Assembly: GCF_014805625.2 (NCBI RefSeq)
Contig: NW_023998415.1
Span: forward strand, 1,074,974 to 1,138,973
Source of the DNA: Glossina fuscipes
Taxonomy: Eukaryota > Arthropoda > Insecta > Diptera > Glossinidae
Reading direction: 5' to 3'
DNA length: 64,000 nt
Positions within the stretch are counted from its first letter, which is position 1; every line of letters starts with the position of its first letter. Shown piece by piece: positions 35,880-48,086 of the stretch. The position numbers were made by a program, and so were the translations under genes. Below the pieces are notes generated by a model. It did not search any database and had not been told where the DNA came from. It worked only from the letters and a program-made list of their open reading frames with translations.

Positions 35880-36790
35880 TAATTCCGTCATGAAAAATTA
35901 CAAGTTAAACTTTGTTGCCTTGTAAGCGCTCACTTTTCATGAGAACCCTTATATATGGTGTGATCTAAAACATGGATCTATATGACTCAACATTTCCTAC
36001 GGTTAATTGTTATACCGAATTGCTATTATAAAATATTAAAGAACAGTTTACTATCCTTTATCTTTATAAGGGATGCTGTCCAGCAAATGGATCCACGCAA
36101 CTCGAGGTCATTAATTAATATTTATAGCAAATTTCTATCACAAAATATGAAATATTGGTTATTTTTGCCATATAAGAATTCATATACACAGTGTCCAATT
36201 TTGATGCAGTTAAGTTTCGTATCTAATTAGCCTTATGGAACGACAGTCATGGTAAAACTTTAAAAATGAAATCCCTTTCTAAAGGGCTTATTAGGAAGCC
36301 TTTTATTGGATCCAACGAACACTTCATTTTTATATCAAATTACATTGTGACTCATTTTTCAGCTTAAATTATTGAAAGTAGGAACGGTTAAGTGGGAGGG
36401 GGTTCAAAAAATTGCCCCATTCGACCCAAAATTTTTACATTTTGAAATATTATTTCATATAATGATTTATCAAAATAAGGCGTCATATGGGTAGTGATTG
36501 GAAAACTGATCCTATCCGAATCATTTGGAATAGCTATTGTCTTTAACCCAACATAAGGCAGCGTATGAAATTACCTGAAAATATCTCAAACATTGCTATC
36601 TACGATTTCAATACAAAAATACATGGACAGACTTCAGTCGCAGAAATGGTCACCTTGACAGACGGACAGATAAATGGCCATCCTTAGATCGATTCAAAAT
36701 AAAAAGTGGGTCAATCTTAAATTCTTCCTAGTATTACATACGTCCGCGCAAACTTGATATATCCCGTATCATAAGCTGTAAGGTATAAAA
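35880..36790 (+). repeat. Dispersed repeat family A, long copy
   Basis: The best long copy of the family. In order: CCTTGTAAGCGCTCACTTTT near 35920, AACCCTTATATATGGTGTGA near 35944, GTGGGAGGGGGTTCAAAAAA near 36393, AAAATAAGGCGTCATATGGG near 36472, ATCCGAATCATTTGGAATAG near 36513, GACAGACGGACAGATAAATG near 36657, AAAAAGTGGGTCAATCTTAA near 36701, TTACATACGTCCGCGCAAAC near 36734 and a terminal CCCGTATCATAAGCTGTAAG. No open frame is shared with the 27130 copy. The class is unknown; the long noncoding body suggests a nonautonomous element. Confidence 0.5.
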
Positions 36791-36799
36791 TCCCAAAAT

Positions 36800-37800
36800 T
36801 CGATGTACTTTTTCTTTGTAAACGTTTGACGCAATCTGACGTCATATCAACAAACCCAAAACAGAATTTGTGCCCACGCAAATAATGCGAACGAAAGACC
36901 AAGCTGTGAAAAGGCCGCCCATTAACAATTCTACTGCTGTAATTTTTAACAGAAACACCAAAATTTCCTGAGACTTGACAAGGTTGCATTTTAAAAAAAT
37001 TGTTGTGCCTCTGCCAGTGCATGTGATGCGAGTATTGCGACTTGTTACTTTTATTTTTACTTAGTTATCGCAAGTCCGGTGCGTAGTAATATAGTTGTTA
37101 ACTGTGTTTATAAAAATGCCCAAAACATTGCCCAACAACTAACTATACATTCAGTTTCGGCTTTTGGAGCAACAGACACAGACACCATAATTCAATTGCC
37201 ATCTACATCAACTTTATTTTATTATTTTTTTTTTTGTTTCAACTATATTTTATAACGCCTTTAGCACTAAATAAAGTCGAAATTTAAAGTTTATATGGCT
37301 TTGTACGCTTGTCGAAGTTCCGATGCTCGTAAAAATTGATTTTTAAGTGCAATACAAAAAAGGCAGAATTCGCTGAGTGACATGCCCATATTTAATACAA
37401 GGCTTTAGGACCAATGCGATGATAGCAAATACTGAACTATTTCAAGTTGATATAGATAGATAGTCTCGACAAAACGCACTCTCTGCCATCTGCCGAAAAC
37501 CTTACATTTGGAGGTGAAACTGCAACTGAAACGCAGCTTATACATCATATTTTAGTTCATATTTAAAGTTCATGGTTGTGAAAATATGGTAATATGCTTA
37601 TAAATCTCTGCTTTCGTTAAGTTCTCCTGAATACCTTACTTACATTATATTTAATATTATCTCCAAAGAAGAAGGTGAACACGAAAATATTTATCAATTT
37701 TCAAATAAGTTTTGTTTTCTAAATTGATAGCACTATGACAGACAAGAAATGAGACTTGAATCTAAGCAAGCTCGGAAATAATCGATCAATCGAGGGAATA
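36800..37800. other. No gene recognised
   Basis: A minus-strand frame at 37022-36717 (101 codons) spans the end of the repeat copy and is therefore unlikely to be a gene. The remainder is AT-rich. Confidence 0.5.
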
Positions 37801-37805
37801 TTGTG

Positions 37806-37960
37806 CAAAGTCGAATCAAGGTCGAAAAACCGGGCCAAAGTCGTTCAAAAAGCAAAGTGATGCTAATAGTTTTCTTCAATTATTGTGGTGCGGTGCACTA
37901 CGATTTCCTCCCGCCAGGCCATATTGTTGGCAAGGTATATTTTTTGATTGATACAATTTG
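37806..37960 (+). mobile_element. mariner transposase fragment
   Basis: One open frame of about 50 codons reads VEKPGQSRSKSKVMLIVFFN, then YCGAVHYDFLPPGHIVGKVY. It matches the region between the first and second catalytic Asp of mariners, where a lysine-rich stretch leads into KVMLTVFFD, a GVVHHEF strand and LPQGQTVNKEYY. Upstream, ATAATCGATCAATCGAGG may be a remnant of the SSQW block. The frame stops shortly after; no Asp motif or end repeat was found. It is another lineage than the copies at 12703 and 48034. Confidence 0.7.
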
Positions 37961-40900
37961 AAGAAATCAATAAAGATTGTTGGGGTTATAAACAAATTCA
38001 TCTTATTTTCCGGACACGGTATTATATATATTTAAGATAAATACTTTAATTTTTCTCAGTGTTGGTGATATATGAATTAAAAAATTTGCTTTATTAAACT
38101 TACAACATTTATATTAATAGCAAGTTTCGGCCGAATAAGCAGAAGTAAGTGCGAAGAGGATTAGAAGAGCCAATAAATCGTGAATTATGGTACAATCTTT
38201 TAGGAATGTGAACAGAAAAAAAAAAAAAAACAACCGTTTAAGCAACCAACGATGTACTCTTTTAGAAAACAGTGCAAAATAAATCACGTTTCTTGAATTT
38301 TTCCAATATAATGTTTGCATGGAACAGGCAAAGTATAGTCAATTTACAACAAAGTGATACTATATTGCATGGTGTTCAGATTATTTTGCTCATTCCTTCT
38401 AAATTTTCTGACGAATAATCGATATAAATAAATAACCGTGATTTTTACCAGTAGTCTGAAGAATATTTGAGATAGTTTTAGTCACAACACTATGGTTTTT
38501 TGAGCAATCGCAGCTTAAGAACGAACCTTGTTGAAAATGAATTAGATTAGATTAGAGAGTTTTCACGACCTGTAGATGCGCAAGCTTTCTTAGCCCTCCT
38601 TATACATTTCAAAGCTACAGTGTACGTTCAGGCGAATTAACCAACGCTATTAAGACTAAACGCTTAAACTATGACATTGTAGAGAAGCTCATCGATCAAC
38701 AACACAATAAAATTCAAATTAACAGTTTCAGTACAAAGTACAGTTCCTTGTAATGTCTGTAAGCATAAAGTACTAATAAATAAACTTACATGGAAAACGT
38801 GAGCTACGACATTATAGCAAAGAATTTGAATCGCAGGTAAACAGCAAGTTTAAAGTATAGAGCCCGTCCTTCGAAAAGTGAGTCTTCTTGTGGTAAACAG
38901 TTTCTAATTTCTAATATTTCATAGTCGAAATTGATTCACAATAGTAATTAGACACACAAATGAACCGAATTCGAACCACGAGAATAAATTTTTTGCGCTT
39001 CACCTTTTATCAAAAGTAAGTTGTTAGATATAAAACAAGGTATAATTTTTTATAATTTATAATAAAAATAATTGGAGAATTATTTAAGGCAAAGCAGGCC
39101 AACGTGTTCAATGAGCGGTCTTGCCCAGCTAAAATGCTTTCAATCGCTTTTTACCTTAATTTATAATATTGTGAAATTTATAACATTTATATTATAGACG
39201 GCTGCACCTTCTGAAAGTATGTAAACATCATAGAATCGGTGAGTATCCTGTTTCTATTAGTTATAAGCATGACCATAAATTAAAAACCTTTTGTTGAACG
39301 AGGTTGGTAGAGGTGCAAGAAGGAGATATAATACATTTGGTGAAGAACCGTACCTGTATGCTGTCTCTTTCATTACTTTTTCTTTATTTAAGCTTTGATG
39401 GTATTTTTATATAAAATGCATAAAATAAAAATAAATGTGCATGCATGTGTGCACGTATATAAACGAAAAGATGGAACTTGTATCTTTCGCTCTGCATAAC
39501 AACTACGTTCTTCCAAGTAATGTGGCTACAGTTATATATGTACTTAAGGCTTGAAGTTCTTGAAGTGCGTTTGTACGCATGGTGTGAAAAATGTACATTT
39601 TAAGTTAAATTATTTAATTTTTGGCCAAAGATAATAATCAGCTTAAAGTACAACACCATATATATATATATATATAGAATAAATAGATACACGAAACATA
39701 AGATACGGTCTATCACATAAATGTATTTGCATGTACAGACGTTTGAGTTTGTGAGTGCATATTTAAGTATATGGAAATAAACATTCAAAGCCATCAGAAT
39801 ATTATAAAGATTAAGTTATTTTGTGTATGTGTATTTCTGTCTGCATACAAGTATATTCCACTAAGTATTTAAAACTTTGTACTTGAACTCAGTCTATCGG
39901 CTCTTAGCTGTACACTATGCTTGACTTAATACAATCTGAAATATTTTGTCACAAATTTTCAAATGCGTCAGTAGATGATGATAAAGTGTGCACGTCTGTC
40001 TATGCATTCGAAATGCCAACCTTTGTAGAAAAAAATGGGAATAATTACAAAAATGGGCAAAAAAAAAATAAAAACAATTTTAAAACGAAATGTTTGTAAG
40101 CGTATGTGTGTAGACATTTTGAAACATCTATAAACTGTCAAGGGAATGCAAACATATGTGTCATGCGTGTAAAGTTGTGTGTACTAGCGTCAATACAAAT
40201 AAATTTAAATTTTCCGTGAACATGCAGACCAAGCCATTGTCTGCCCCATATATGGACATTTAAATTTCAGAAACTTTCTCTGCTTTTCACTATAATTCTT
40301 TTCTATCTCCTCCTATCCTTGCATCTATTTTATGCACCATCCCATCCCTCTATCTATCTCCATGCATATTTTGTTAGTAACTGTATATGTTAGTCTATGT
40401 GTGTACACAACCAAACACCAAATTAAGTCAGAGAATTTACAAATCTAGAATAGACAGCACATGATGCTTTCAGTCTATCCGCTTATCAGTTCTTCGTCTT
40501 TAGTTCTCGATGTACGCTAGCATTTTTCTAGCAATTTTTTACTTCTTTCGGCATTTTGTCCCTCGTAAATTTGTTATAAAAATAAATATTTGTCACTGTG
40601 ATGAGAGATTTGTCGCAAATCGTTGATTTTATTGCTTCATCCACATTTCTATGCTCTCCATGTTCAGTGTTCTTTACTTAGCTGAAAATTAAATAAAAAT
40701 ATCTTTATTTATTATTTAACACTTTAAATATTTAACTGTATCGAGAGCATATTGACTTTTTAAATGAAGTAAGTGAAAAAGAACAGTTTAAGCTCATAGG
40801 ATTGATGCGTCACCATAGTTATTTCTTATTGATCAATACTCAGCCGTAGTTTGCGTGTCATAGATTCAATAATACTCAAATCACGAGCTAACTTGCATCT

Positions 40901-41827
40901 TATCTGAAGAATAACACTCTCACATTGCATTTTTTCAATATTTTGATTAGCAGAACTTAAATCTTTATCTAAACGATTAGTATAGGCGGTATGTCTGGAA
41001 TTAAACAAATATCGAGGCATTAACCGATTGCTTTCATTTTAGCTAAATCATGATTTACAAAAAGATTTCTCGAATATCGTTTCCCTCGAAGGAGCATTGC
41101 AATCACCGTTTCTTAAAAATTATATATTGAAGGGACTGAAAGTTTTAAGAACCCTCTCACTATAAATTACTGTACCAGTCATAGATGAAAAATTTGCAAA
41201 TATAAAACAAAGAGGTACTGATTCCGTGACATTATCATCACGCACTATGTATAGCACATTGCAAAAGTTGAACTTGTCATTATTGTTTAGCAAAACAATG
41301 CAATAATATGCGACAATTGATCATAGAATTTCCTCTTAAATGGAAAAAAAATTCATTTCGAGAAAAAAGTTCTTCTTTGAAATTTCGCCACTTCTGTCGA
41401 AGCAATCGCTGCTAAAAAGCCACATTCTAATGCCTTACCTGCTCCTTTCTCATTTCATATACCAAGTGAAGTTTTTAGAAGGTGCTTATGTTTATTAAAA
41501 ACATTTCGCAGCAAAAATGTGTTAGTATTGCTTCGCAGAAGCAAACGTTGAGTGAATACGAGGCTGAAAACGGTTCGACACCTTCCAACTCTTCTGCCAA
41601 GCAACTGAAAGTCTACACGAAAGTTTTTGGTTTGGATTATGAATTCGCGGTTTCCTAAAACCAGCAAAAAAGCACTTCCGTTAAAAAAACGGTCGAGGAA
41701 TGGAGAAAAATAACAAGAAATTTATTTTAAGAGAGAACACATCTATAACACATTTCAGATTATTGAACCCGCTTCTCTCGAAAGACGACTTTTCAAAATT
41801 TACAAAAAGATATAACGCCAAATTTTG

Positions 41828-41853
41828 TTTTTTTTTTTTTTTTTTTTTTTTTT
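41828..41853. repeat. Poly-T tract
   Basis: About 26 consecutive T residues; no adjoining retroelement was recognised. Confidence 0.85.
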
Positions 41854-42813
41854 ATACGAAAGACTCGAAAGAAAAATACGTAAAATATTTTCAGAAACCT
41901 TATATTGTTAAGGAAAGATTTCTTTTCTTTGTCGAAAGCTGAACTTTATTGAACCCGCAAATTATTTTGGCATTTTAACAACAATATCTCCACGAACACC
42001 CTCAACTGAGCGAATCCTATATGTATGTTATGCTAAACATTTGTATAAGATAGGTTTCACTTCCAAAGAGTCCAAGATAATTTCACAATTAAAGTAAATT
42101 AGCTTCAAATCTTTTACTCTCGCTTCATTTACATGAATGCGACACTTCTTAATGCTTGGCCGCTGATTAGTTAATATAAAATTGTAATCGCATTTATCAT
42201 AAAAAATTCAAATCAACAATCTGTTGCGAAACCTTTACATACTTGCGATTGTCAATTGGTAATAGATTTTAGTGATAAAATTCTATTAATATATTTTTTT
42301 TTTAGTTGCCGTTAAGTTCTAGTTTTAAATTTTTGCTTATTATTTTTATCAGCTATTATCGTGACGAGTATTGCTTAAATTTAAATGGCTTAAAAACCAT
42401 ACCAGTTTCCATCTTTTGACTTTCCTTCCGTTCAGAAAAGCTTAACACCGCTTTACCCTGGCCTAATTTAGCCTGCTCTCCCAAACCAATCTTCTTTATT
42501 CTAACCTAATATCGATGCATTTAGGGAATTTATGAAAACTTACAAAAAAAAATGCATCTTATGTACATATATATATATATATATGACATTATCAAACTTT
42601 AGAAACCAAAGCGTTAGAAACCAAAAATTTCTGAGCAATTCTTTTTAAAAATCATCGGGCATTTTTCATTCAAATACAATCACACAAATAAACAAACAGT
42701 CAAACAACATTCCAGACGTAAAAAACAGCAATCATCTATAAGAGCAAAGGAAACGGTATACATGCATACATACACCCATAATTGAATGAATAAACAATTT
42801 CATTTATACATGT

Positions 42814-42846
42814 ATTCATTCATTCATTCATTCATTCATTCATTCG
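42814..42846. repeat. (CATT)n microsatellite
   Basis: Eight perfect tetranucleotide units. Confidence 0.95.
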
Positions 42847-43714
42847 CTAGCTCGTTCAACAACATGCCTTTTTACTGAGTAAACAAAGCGTTCATATAGA
42901 AGTGCACACGTACAATGGGTAGGACGACTCCAAAAATGAAAGGACTAGTGATGCTTAAACGATATTTTCAGGAAAGTGAAAATACGAATATGCAAATACA
43001 CGCATCCACACATGGGCGCCGCTTAAAAAGATCGCAGTCAGACACCCTTTTACTTGAATTTGCAGTCAAAAGGAAGGCATGCCTTTGTCTATGTCGGTGC
43101 AGTAGTAGTGATGACTACTTACGCCTCATCATGACTGGTGTGAAGTGGACTGTAAATATATTTCCTATTACAATGGAAGCCACCATTGCATACTTTTACA
43201 TATTTTCTTTCAGAACATTTCAGGATTTCAGGATTTCAAAATAAAAGAATAAAAAAAAATTAATGCTATGACCACCCTATCTACTGTTAATAATATATAG
43301 TTAGAATAAAAATAATCTTTTCCAAGCGATCACATAGTATCCGAAAACTCTTTAAAGAAATTTTACAATGAATTATTTATACCTCATTATTTAACAGAAA
43401 TTCTTTTCTTAACGCATACCATAAGACTTAGCTTACGATTGCGTTCATTACATTTTAGTTACATACTGCTTAATATATATGAATACACACGCAAATAAGC
43501 TATTATTCCTTCGGCATAAAATCTACTTTTTGTACCCAACCATTAACCCAAGTCATGAGAAATGCATTCCGCAATTAAAATAGGCCCTCAGAAGAAAAGC
43601 TTGGAAAAACATACGACACGCAATAATAAGATATTAAAACATATTCATTTGCATTAGCAAAGTCTTTGTTTTGTCCCGATCAACACAAACTTGAACACAA
43701 CTCATGCATATTTG

Positions 43715-44375
43715 GAACTTAAAAAAGTAAGAAAATTAAATCCGGTCGTGACCGAATCTTTTGTACCCATCACCCCAAAAGGAAGGCAAAAGAAGTAAAA
43801 GAACGAAATTGTCAGTTGATTTCTTTCATTTGCACAATAAAAGTTTTTGTCGTAGAGACATGTGGGCATTGTAAAGGTATTGAAAAAATACTTCAATTTT
43901 AATACACTATAATATTGGGTAGGCATGATCAATTTTTTCCAGTTTTGCACACAAATGCTGCAACATCGCCCATAGAAAATGCATTCAAATTTTTGTACAT
44001 TTATTTACTATAGTTTTGTTTTATTTATTATAGTAGTTTTCGTTCCCTCTTTAAAACAGAGGTGTTATCAGTTTATGTGGTGCTGTGGGCGTGTCATTCG
44101 ACCGATTTAACCCATTTTCAATGCACGCAGGTGCAAGAATTTTCACTCTTTCTGCTAAATTTGAAGACGATAGCTTCAATTTTCGGTCCAGGAGAATGTT
44201 TCCAACAGACATTACGGTCAAAAGATCAGATGGACAGACGAATATGCCTACATCGATTTAGAATTTGATGTTTATTAAGAATATATATAGTTTGTGGAGT
44301 CCATGAAGTTTCCTTCTCGGCGTTGCAAACGTTTTGACAAAATGAATATAACCCTCATCTCTCGGTGATGAATAT
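43715..44375 (+). repeat. Dispersed repeat family B copy
   Basis: Begins with a CCGGTCGTGACCGAATCTTT block near 43742 and later shows GTGGTGCTGTGGGCGTGTCA near 44076, ATGGACAGACGAATATGCC near 44230, TACATCGATTTAGAATTTGA near 44249, AGAATATATATAGTTTGTGG near 44279 and CAAAATGAATATAACCCTCA near 44337 with the terminal TCTCGGTGATG. The order matches the copy at 10545-10832. No protein is encoded. Confidence 0.55.
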
Positions 44376-44379
44376 AAAA

Positions 44380-44526
44380 AAAAAGTAGTGTACACAATGC
44401 AATCCTAAAACTCTAGCAGACGGAAGGTAATTACCATAGTATCCAACACCGTCAACTAGAGAACAGAAAGCAGTACAGAAGAGGAAAACAAAAGAAAGTT
44501 CTCCTTTACTAAAACCGTTCCCAAAG

Positions 44527-44563
<37 letters not shown>

Positions 44564-44985
44564 TGTAAGAGTTTTATATTCATTTATATTTATTTCCCAG
44601 GACATTTAACATAATTCTTTACCGAATTCATTGCTGTTATTGTTTTGCTTAATTGTTCAGAGTGATTGGTCGCTAGCATAAGCATTAACATTTAAAGTAT
44701 TAACAATTCAGCACAACGCATAGTCGGGTAAAGCCGATATTAAACGCCTTACACCAATTCACCAATAACAGCATTTTAATTACTCTCGTCTTAAAATACC
44801 AAAAAGCAATCGCGGCTTTCACATACGTGCTTGCTTTTCATGACAATCCAAAATATGAACCGATGGGCTCCACAACATTTAACACAACTATTTTTTTTTT
44901 TTTTTTTTGCCGTACAACCTATTACTCTTCACCTAATTTTAATCGTAGTATATCAAAAATGAAAAACAATGTTATGTAAAATTTT
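44380..44985. other. No gene recognised; one (AT)n tract
   Basis: Contains (AT)n at 44529-44560 and poly-T near 44891-44908; otherwise featureless. Confidence 0.6.
44529..44560. repeat. (AT)n microsatellite
   Basis: About 32 bp of pure AT dinucleotide. Confidence 0.95.
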
Positions 44986-44989
44986 ATTT

Positions 44990-45425
44990 TCTGTAAGAAT
45001 GCCCTTATGGGAGCCTATCCAAAAAATAGTGCGATACGATTCAAATATTGCACATTTATTTAGTATGCCAACATTTTTTATGCCACTGAGAAATACTTAT
45101 GACGAGATATGTTAAAATTTGCGCAGTTTATTATATAAAGACTCTTTTGAAAGGAAATGATATGGAAAAATCGTTCGATCCCCAAAAATCTTAATAGCGT
45201 CTGCCCTTCAGGCAAAACATGTCAGTTTATCAAGTTCCATCAAGATATATTGAACAAAAGTTTGCATGGGCAGATACGGATTCAAATTGAGTTTCTGAAA
45301 CGATTGATATACTAAAACATGGGTCTATTGCAAGGTTTGCATACATCCGCACAATCTTCACATACCTTTACCACAAATGGTATAGGATTTTATATTAAAT
45401 AATCTTCAAAGTTCGAAATTAACCA
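44990..45425 (+). repeat. Dispersed repeat family A copy
   Basis: Starts with the block GCCCTTATGGGAGCCTATCC near 45001, also seen at 63863 and, diverged, near 36063. It ends with AACATGGGTCTATTGCAAGG near 45317, TTGCATACATCCGCACAATC near 45337 and an imperfect palindrome CCACAAATGG. No coding capacity. Confidence 0.5.
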
Positions 45426-45429
45426 ACGA

Positions 45430-46275
45430 TTTATGAGAACTTAGACATAATGGATTCCTGCTGCAATCTTTCGAAGCCCTAATAATCAATTTCCGACTTT
45501 TAGGCTGGATTTTTAACAAAAGAAAGTTCCAACTTTAATGTAATTCTGCTTTGCGCCCATTATCATTTGAATTCTATTCCACTCTACTTGTATCAAACAT
45601 ACCTCCAGAAGTTGTGCAAGTCGATTGTAAACCCGTCCTTATGTCTAATCGATGCCATTCCATTTTTCAACATACTTCATTTAGTTAAGGACATGCAAAG
45701 ATATTATAGAACCTTGGTCGTATCATATTGAATACTAAAGCTTATTGCCTCCATTGAAGCGATCCGCGCAATCTTAGGCATAAGAATATGAAACATTGTG
45801 TTAACAGTCAGAGGACTGCCTTTTCATATATACAATAATTAATTTTTGTTGTTGGTTTCTCAATACTTGGCCACCTATGAAATGTCTTATAATTCTATAA
45901 GTCTGTCCGTAGTAGCCGCACTACGGGCCAGTACGTTTTTTAAGGATTTCCATGTTTGGTTTCAGCTTGGTATAATACCTGTAGATGACATTGTTATTAG
46001 CGTTATTTTAACCCTTTCAACATTCTATTGTCGTTTTATTGGCATTACCAACATTATATCTTTATTATTTTTCTTTTCTGAGTATTTTTCATTCACTTTT
46101 CCATCCTTTGGTATTTGCATTCACTCTGTTACTATTTTCTTTATTGTATCTTCCTTTTTTAAAAATGCATAGGGGGCTATAATTAGACGTAATGATAGAC
46201 CTTGACATTCCCCAGAGTAGATTTATTGGCCATACACTTTAAATCAATCCAGTACTCCAGTTATAGGATATTGCG
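45430..46275. other. No gene recognised
   Basis: A 108-codon frame at 45846-46172 (+) is rich in Phe, Ile and Ser and looks like an AT-rich chance frame with apparent hydrophobic stretches. No other feature was seen. Confidence 0.5.
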
Positions 46276-46279
46276 ATTG

Positions 46280-47710
46280 TTGTTGTTACAGGTATTCTCC
46301 CCCACCCTGTTGGGCGCGCGATTCACACATAAATACACCCGAATGTTGGCGGGCATTGTGAGGTCACGTTTTCCTACAAGTTCTTACGTTAAATCGCCAC
46401 GACATCTGTCTCGTTCGTGGTTGTTGCTGCTTTGATAAGGACTACCTTTTGTAATTCAATTGTCATTTTCTTTCTAAGTTCCTTAGGTTTTGTGTCCACG
46501 TAAAGGGTCACCATTGGAGCTATGTCTATCACTTTCAGGTTTAGTGTGTTCTTGAGACAGTCCGTTGAGTTGGCGACATTTTTTTGCCCTTGCGCTTATG
46601 GTTTCGAGCTACAAAATTAATTATCTTGGCTGTTTTGTCTTCTTTGTCTATAACTATCATATTTGGTCTCAAGGGAACACTTATATCTGGCAAGTTGTTG
46701 ATTAATATTGATATATCCCAATATTTAATATATCGTTGATTCTCAATTCAGTGTTTGTAATAATACCGTTTCGTTGATAGGCAATTGTTGTACTATGCCT
46801 AGGAATATTATCTCTCCTATATTATCGTGTATTTGTTTGTGCTGGTTGAATGCTAATGATGAACAACTATTAAGCAAATGTGAAATCGTTTTCGCAATAC
46901 TGCCGTATCTACGACAACTGTCATCTGTTATTGTATTGTCGTGGACGATATATCTTTTGTAGTCTTTTGTGCGTATTACTGCATCTTGGGCTGCTATAAT
47001 GAAACCTTCTGCTTCAGAAGATATGTTACTACATTTCAGCCAATCATTGGTAATTTCGAGATCACAACATTGCTGATTGATTACATTTCGATATTCTCCA
47101 TGTAATGGTTTTGATATGCAATTTTGCATTAAGTTTTCTATTGTGATTGATTGGGCCTGGCTATTGATTTCAGGATTTTATGGTGTTAGGTTATCATCTG
47201 CGTTTAATATGGATCAGTAGAAGGTTGATGTTAATGCGGCGCTTTTAAAGCATTTAATAGGGTTTTCTGTTTGTTTCTCCGAGGGATATTGATTCTTTCT
47301 ATTAATGAATTTTTGGACGATAATATTCGGTTACCATAATGCCTGTCCTGATTTTTCTATCCAAATCATTTAATCATAAAATATGCCCAGGCGACCAGGA
47401 TAATATTCAAAATGTATTGAATCCTTTTCAATCTCCTTCTTTTGATGATGGCATGATCAATTGTAATGTAGGTATCTGTGGCACTCATATCTTAGAACTG
47501 AATTTATCTGATCACCTTTTACCGTGGCAAAGCTTTCCCAGAAAGTATAATTACCTTTAGAATATTGCATTTTTATATCCTTCGTGAAAATTTCTACTAT
47601 TTTCAGCAGATTGTTGAGATTTAATTTTATGCTCGGGTAGCGCTTTATTTCATCCATGTAGAGACAATATGATATTTTATTGTAAGTGTATTGACTTTAT
47701 CGAAGAAGTA
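46280..47710 (-). mobile_element. Non-LTR retrotransposon relic, R2/R4/NeSL-like, with endonuclease-type tail
   Basis: On the minus strand the C-terminal half of a large retrotransposon protein can be followed. CLYMDEIKRYPSI near 47670-47640 is the reverse transcriptase catalytic box (YMDD in relatives). It is followed by LNNLLKIVEIFTKDIKMQY, then IDHAIIKRRRLKRIQYIL near 47460, SLIERINIPRR near 47305, and NSQAQSITIENLMQN. The region 47129-46743 has EAEGFIIAAQDAVIRTKDY, then CRRYGS...HLLNSC, a CCHC zinc knuckle with its second Cys changed to Tyr. The tail has RPNMIVIDKEDKTAKIINF, the PD-type restriction-like endonuclease motif with Asp changed to Asn. The protein ends at a stop near 46389-46391. 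The 3' end may be the ACAACAACAAT run near 46279. The N-terminal half is missing, and a (TTA)n tract at 47731-47751 adjoins the truncated side. Clade is an inference from domain order. Confidence 0.85.
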
Positions 47711-47714
47711 GTGT

Positions 47715-48030
47715 GAGAGAGATTTTAGTTCTATTATTATTATTATTATCATCATTATTTGCCTTAAAGTTATAAAGTCTACTCCAGTCGTCGATACCAA
47801 ATCCTCACAAACTGATGTTAAGCATTTAATACCTCTTTTGTTTTCTTTTTTTTTTTGTTTCGTAAAATTAGATAACAGGCTAGATCGTGCAAGTCTGCTC
47901 AGCTGATCAAACCGTAGCGAAAATCAAACTGATGCGATAATTAATAGTGCACAATAAATTTAAGTCTCATCATAATTAACAAAATCGGCAGCATCAGCGA
48001 TGAAAACATATACATAAAAACAAATTCAAA
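47715..48030. other. Spacer with (TTA)n tract
   Basis: Holds (ATT)n/(ATC)n simple repeat at about 47731-47759 and a T-rich run near 47849-47857. It separates the retrotransposon relic from the mariner element. Confidence 0.7.
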
Positions 48031-48033
48031 ATA

Positions 48034-48065
48034 TTAGTTTGGGGAAAAAGAAATCCGTTATTTTT
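48034..48065 (+). repeat. Left terminal inverted repeat of the mariner at 48034
   Basis: Starts TTAGTTTGGGGAAAAAG. Pairs with 49268-49299; 31 of 32 positions are identical (G here, A in the partner at position 24). Confidence 0.97.
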
Positions 48066-48086
48066 ATATGAACTTCAGGACTTTAT

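Larger units (their letters stand above)
37965..43700. other. No gene recognised; AT-rich
   Basis: About 5.7 kb of short frames. A minus-strand frame at 40826-41020 has a coiled-coil-like composition (NQNIEKMQCES, LARDLSIIESMTRKLRL) but no known match. Simple repeats include (TA)n at 39658-39676, poly-T at about 41828-41853, (TA)n near 42568-42584 and (CATT)n at 42814-42846. The 109-codon frame at 42915-43244 (+) shows no domain. Confidence 0.5.

Noticed and set aside
36717..37022. 101-codon minus-strand frame
   Set aside because: Its end lies inside a dispersed repeat copy and no family is recognisable.
38965..38990. GGTTCGAATTC on the minus strand, like a tRNA B box
   Set aside because: No A box at the expected distance and no acceptor stem pairing.
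45846..46172. 108-codon hydrophobic frame, like a membrane protein
   Set aside because: Composition is what AT-rich DNA yields by chance; no motif and no sensible gene context.
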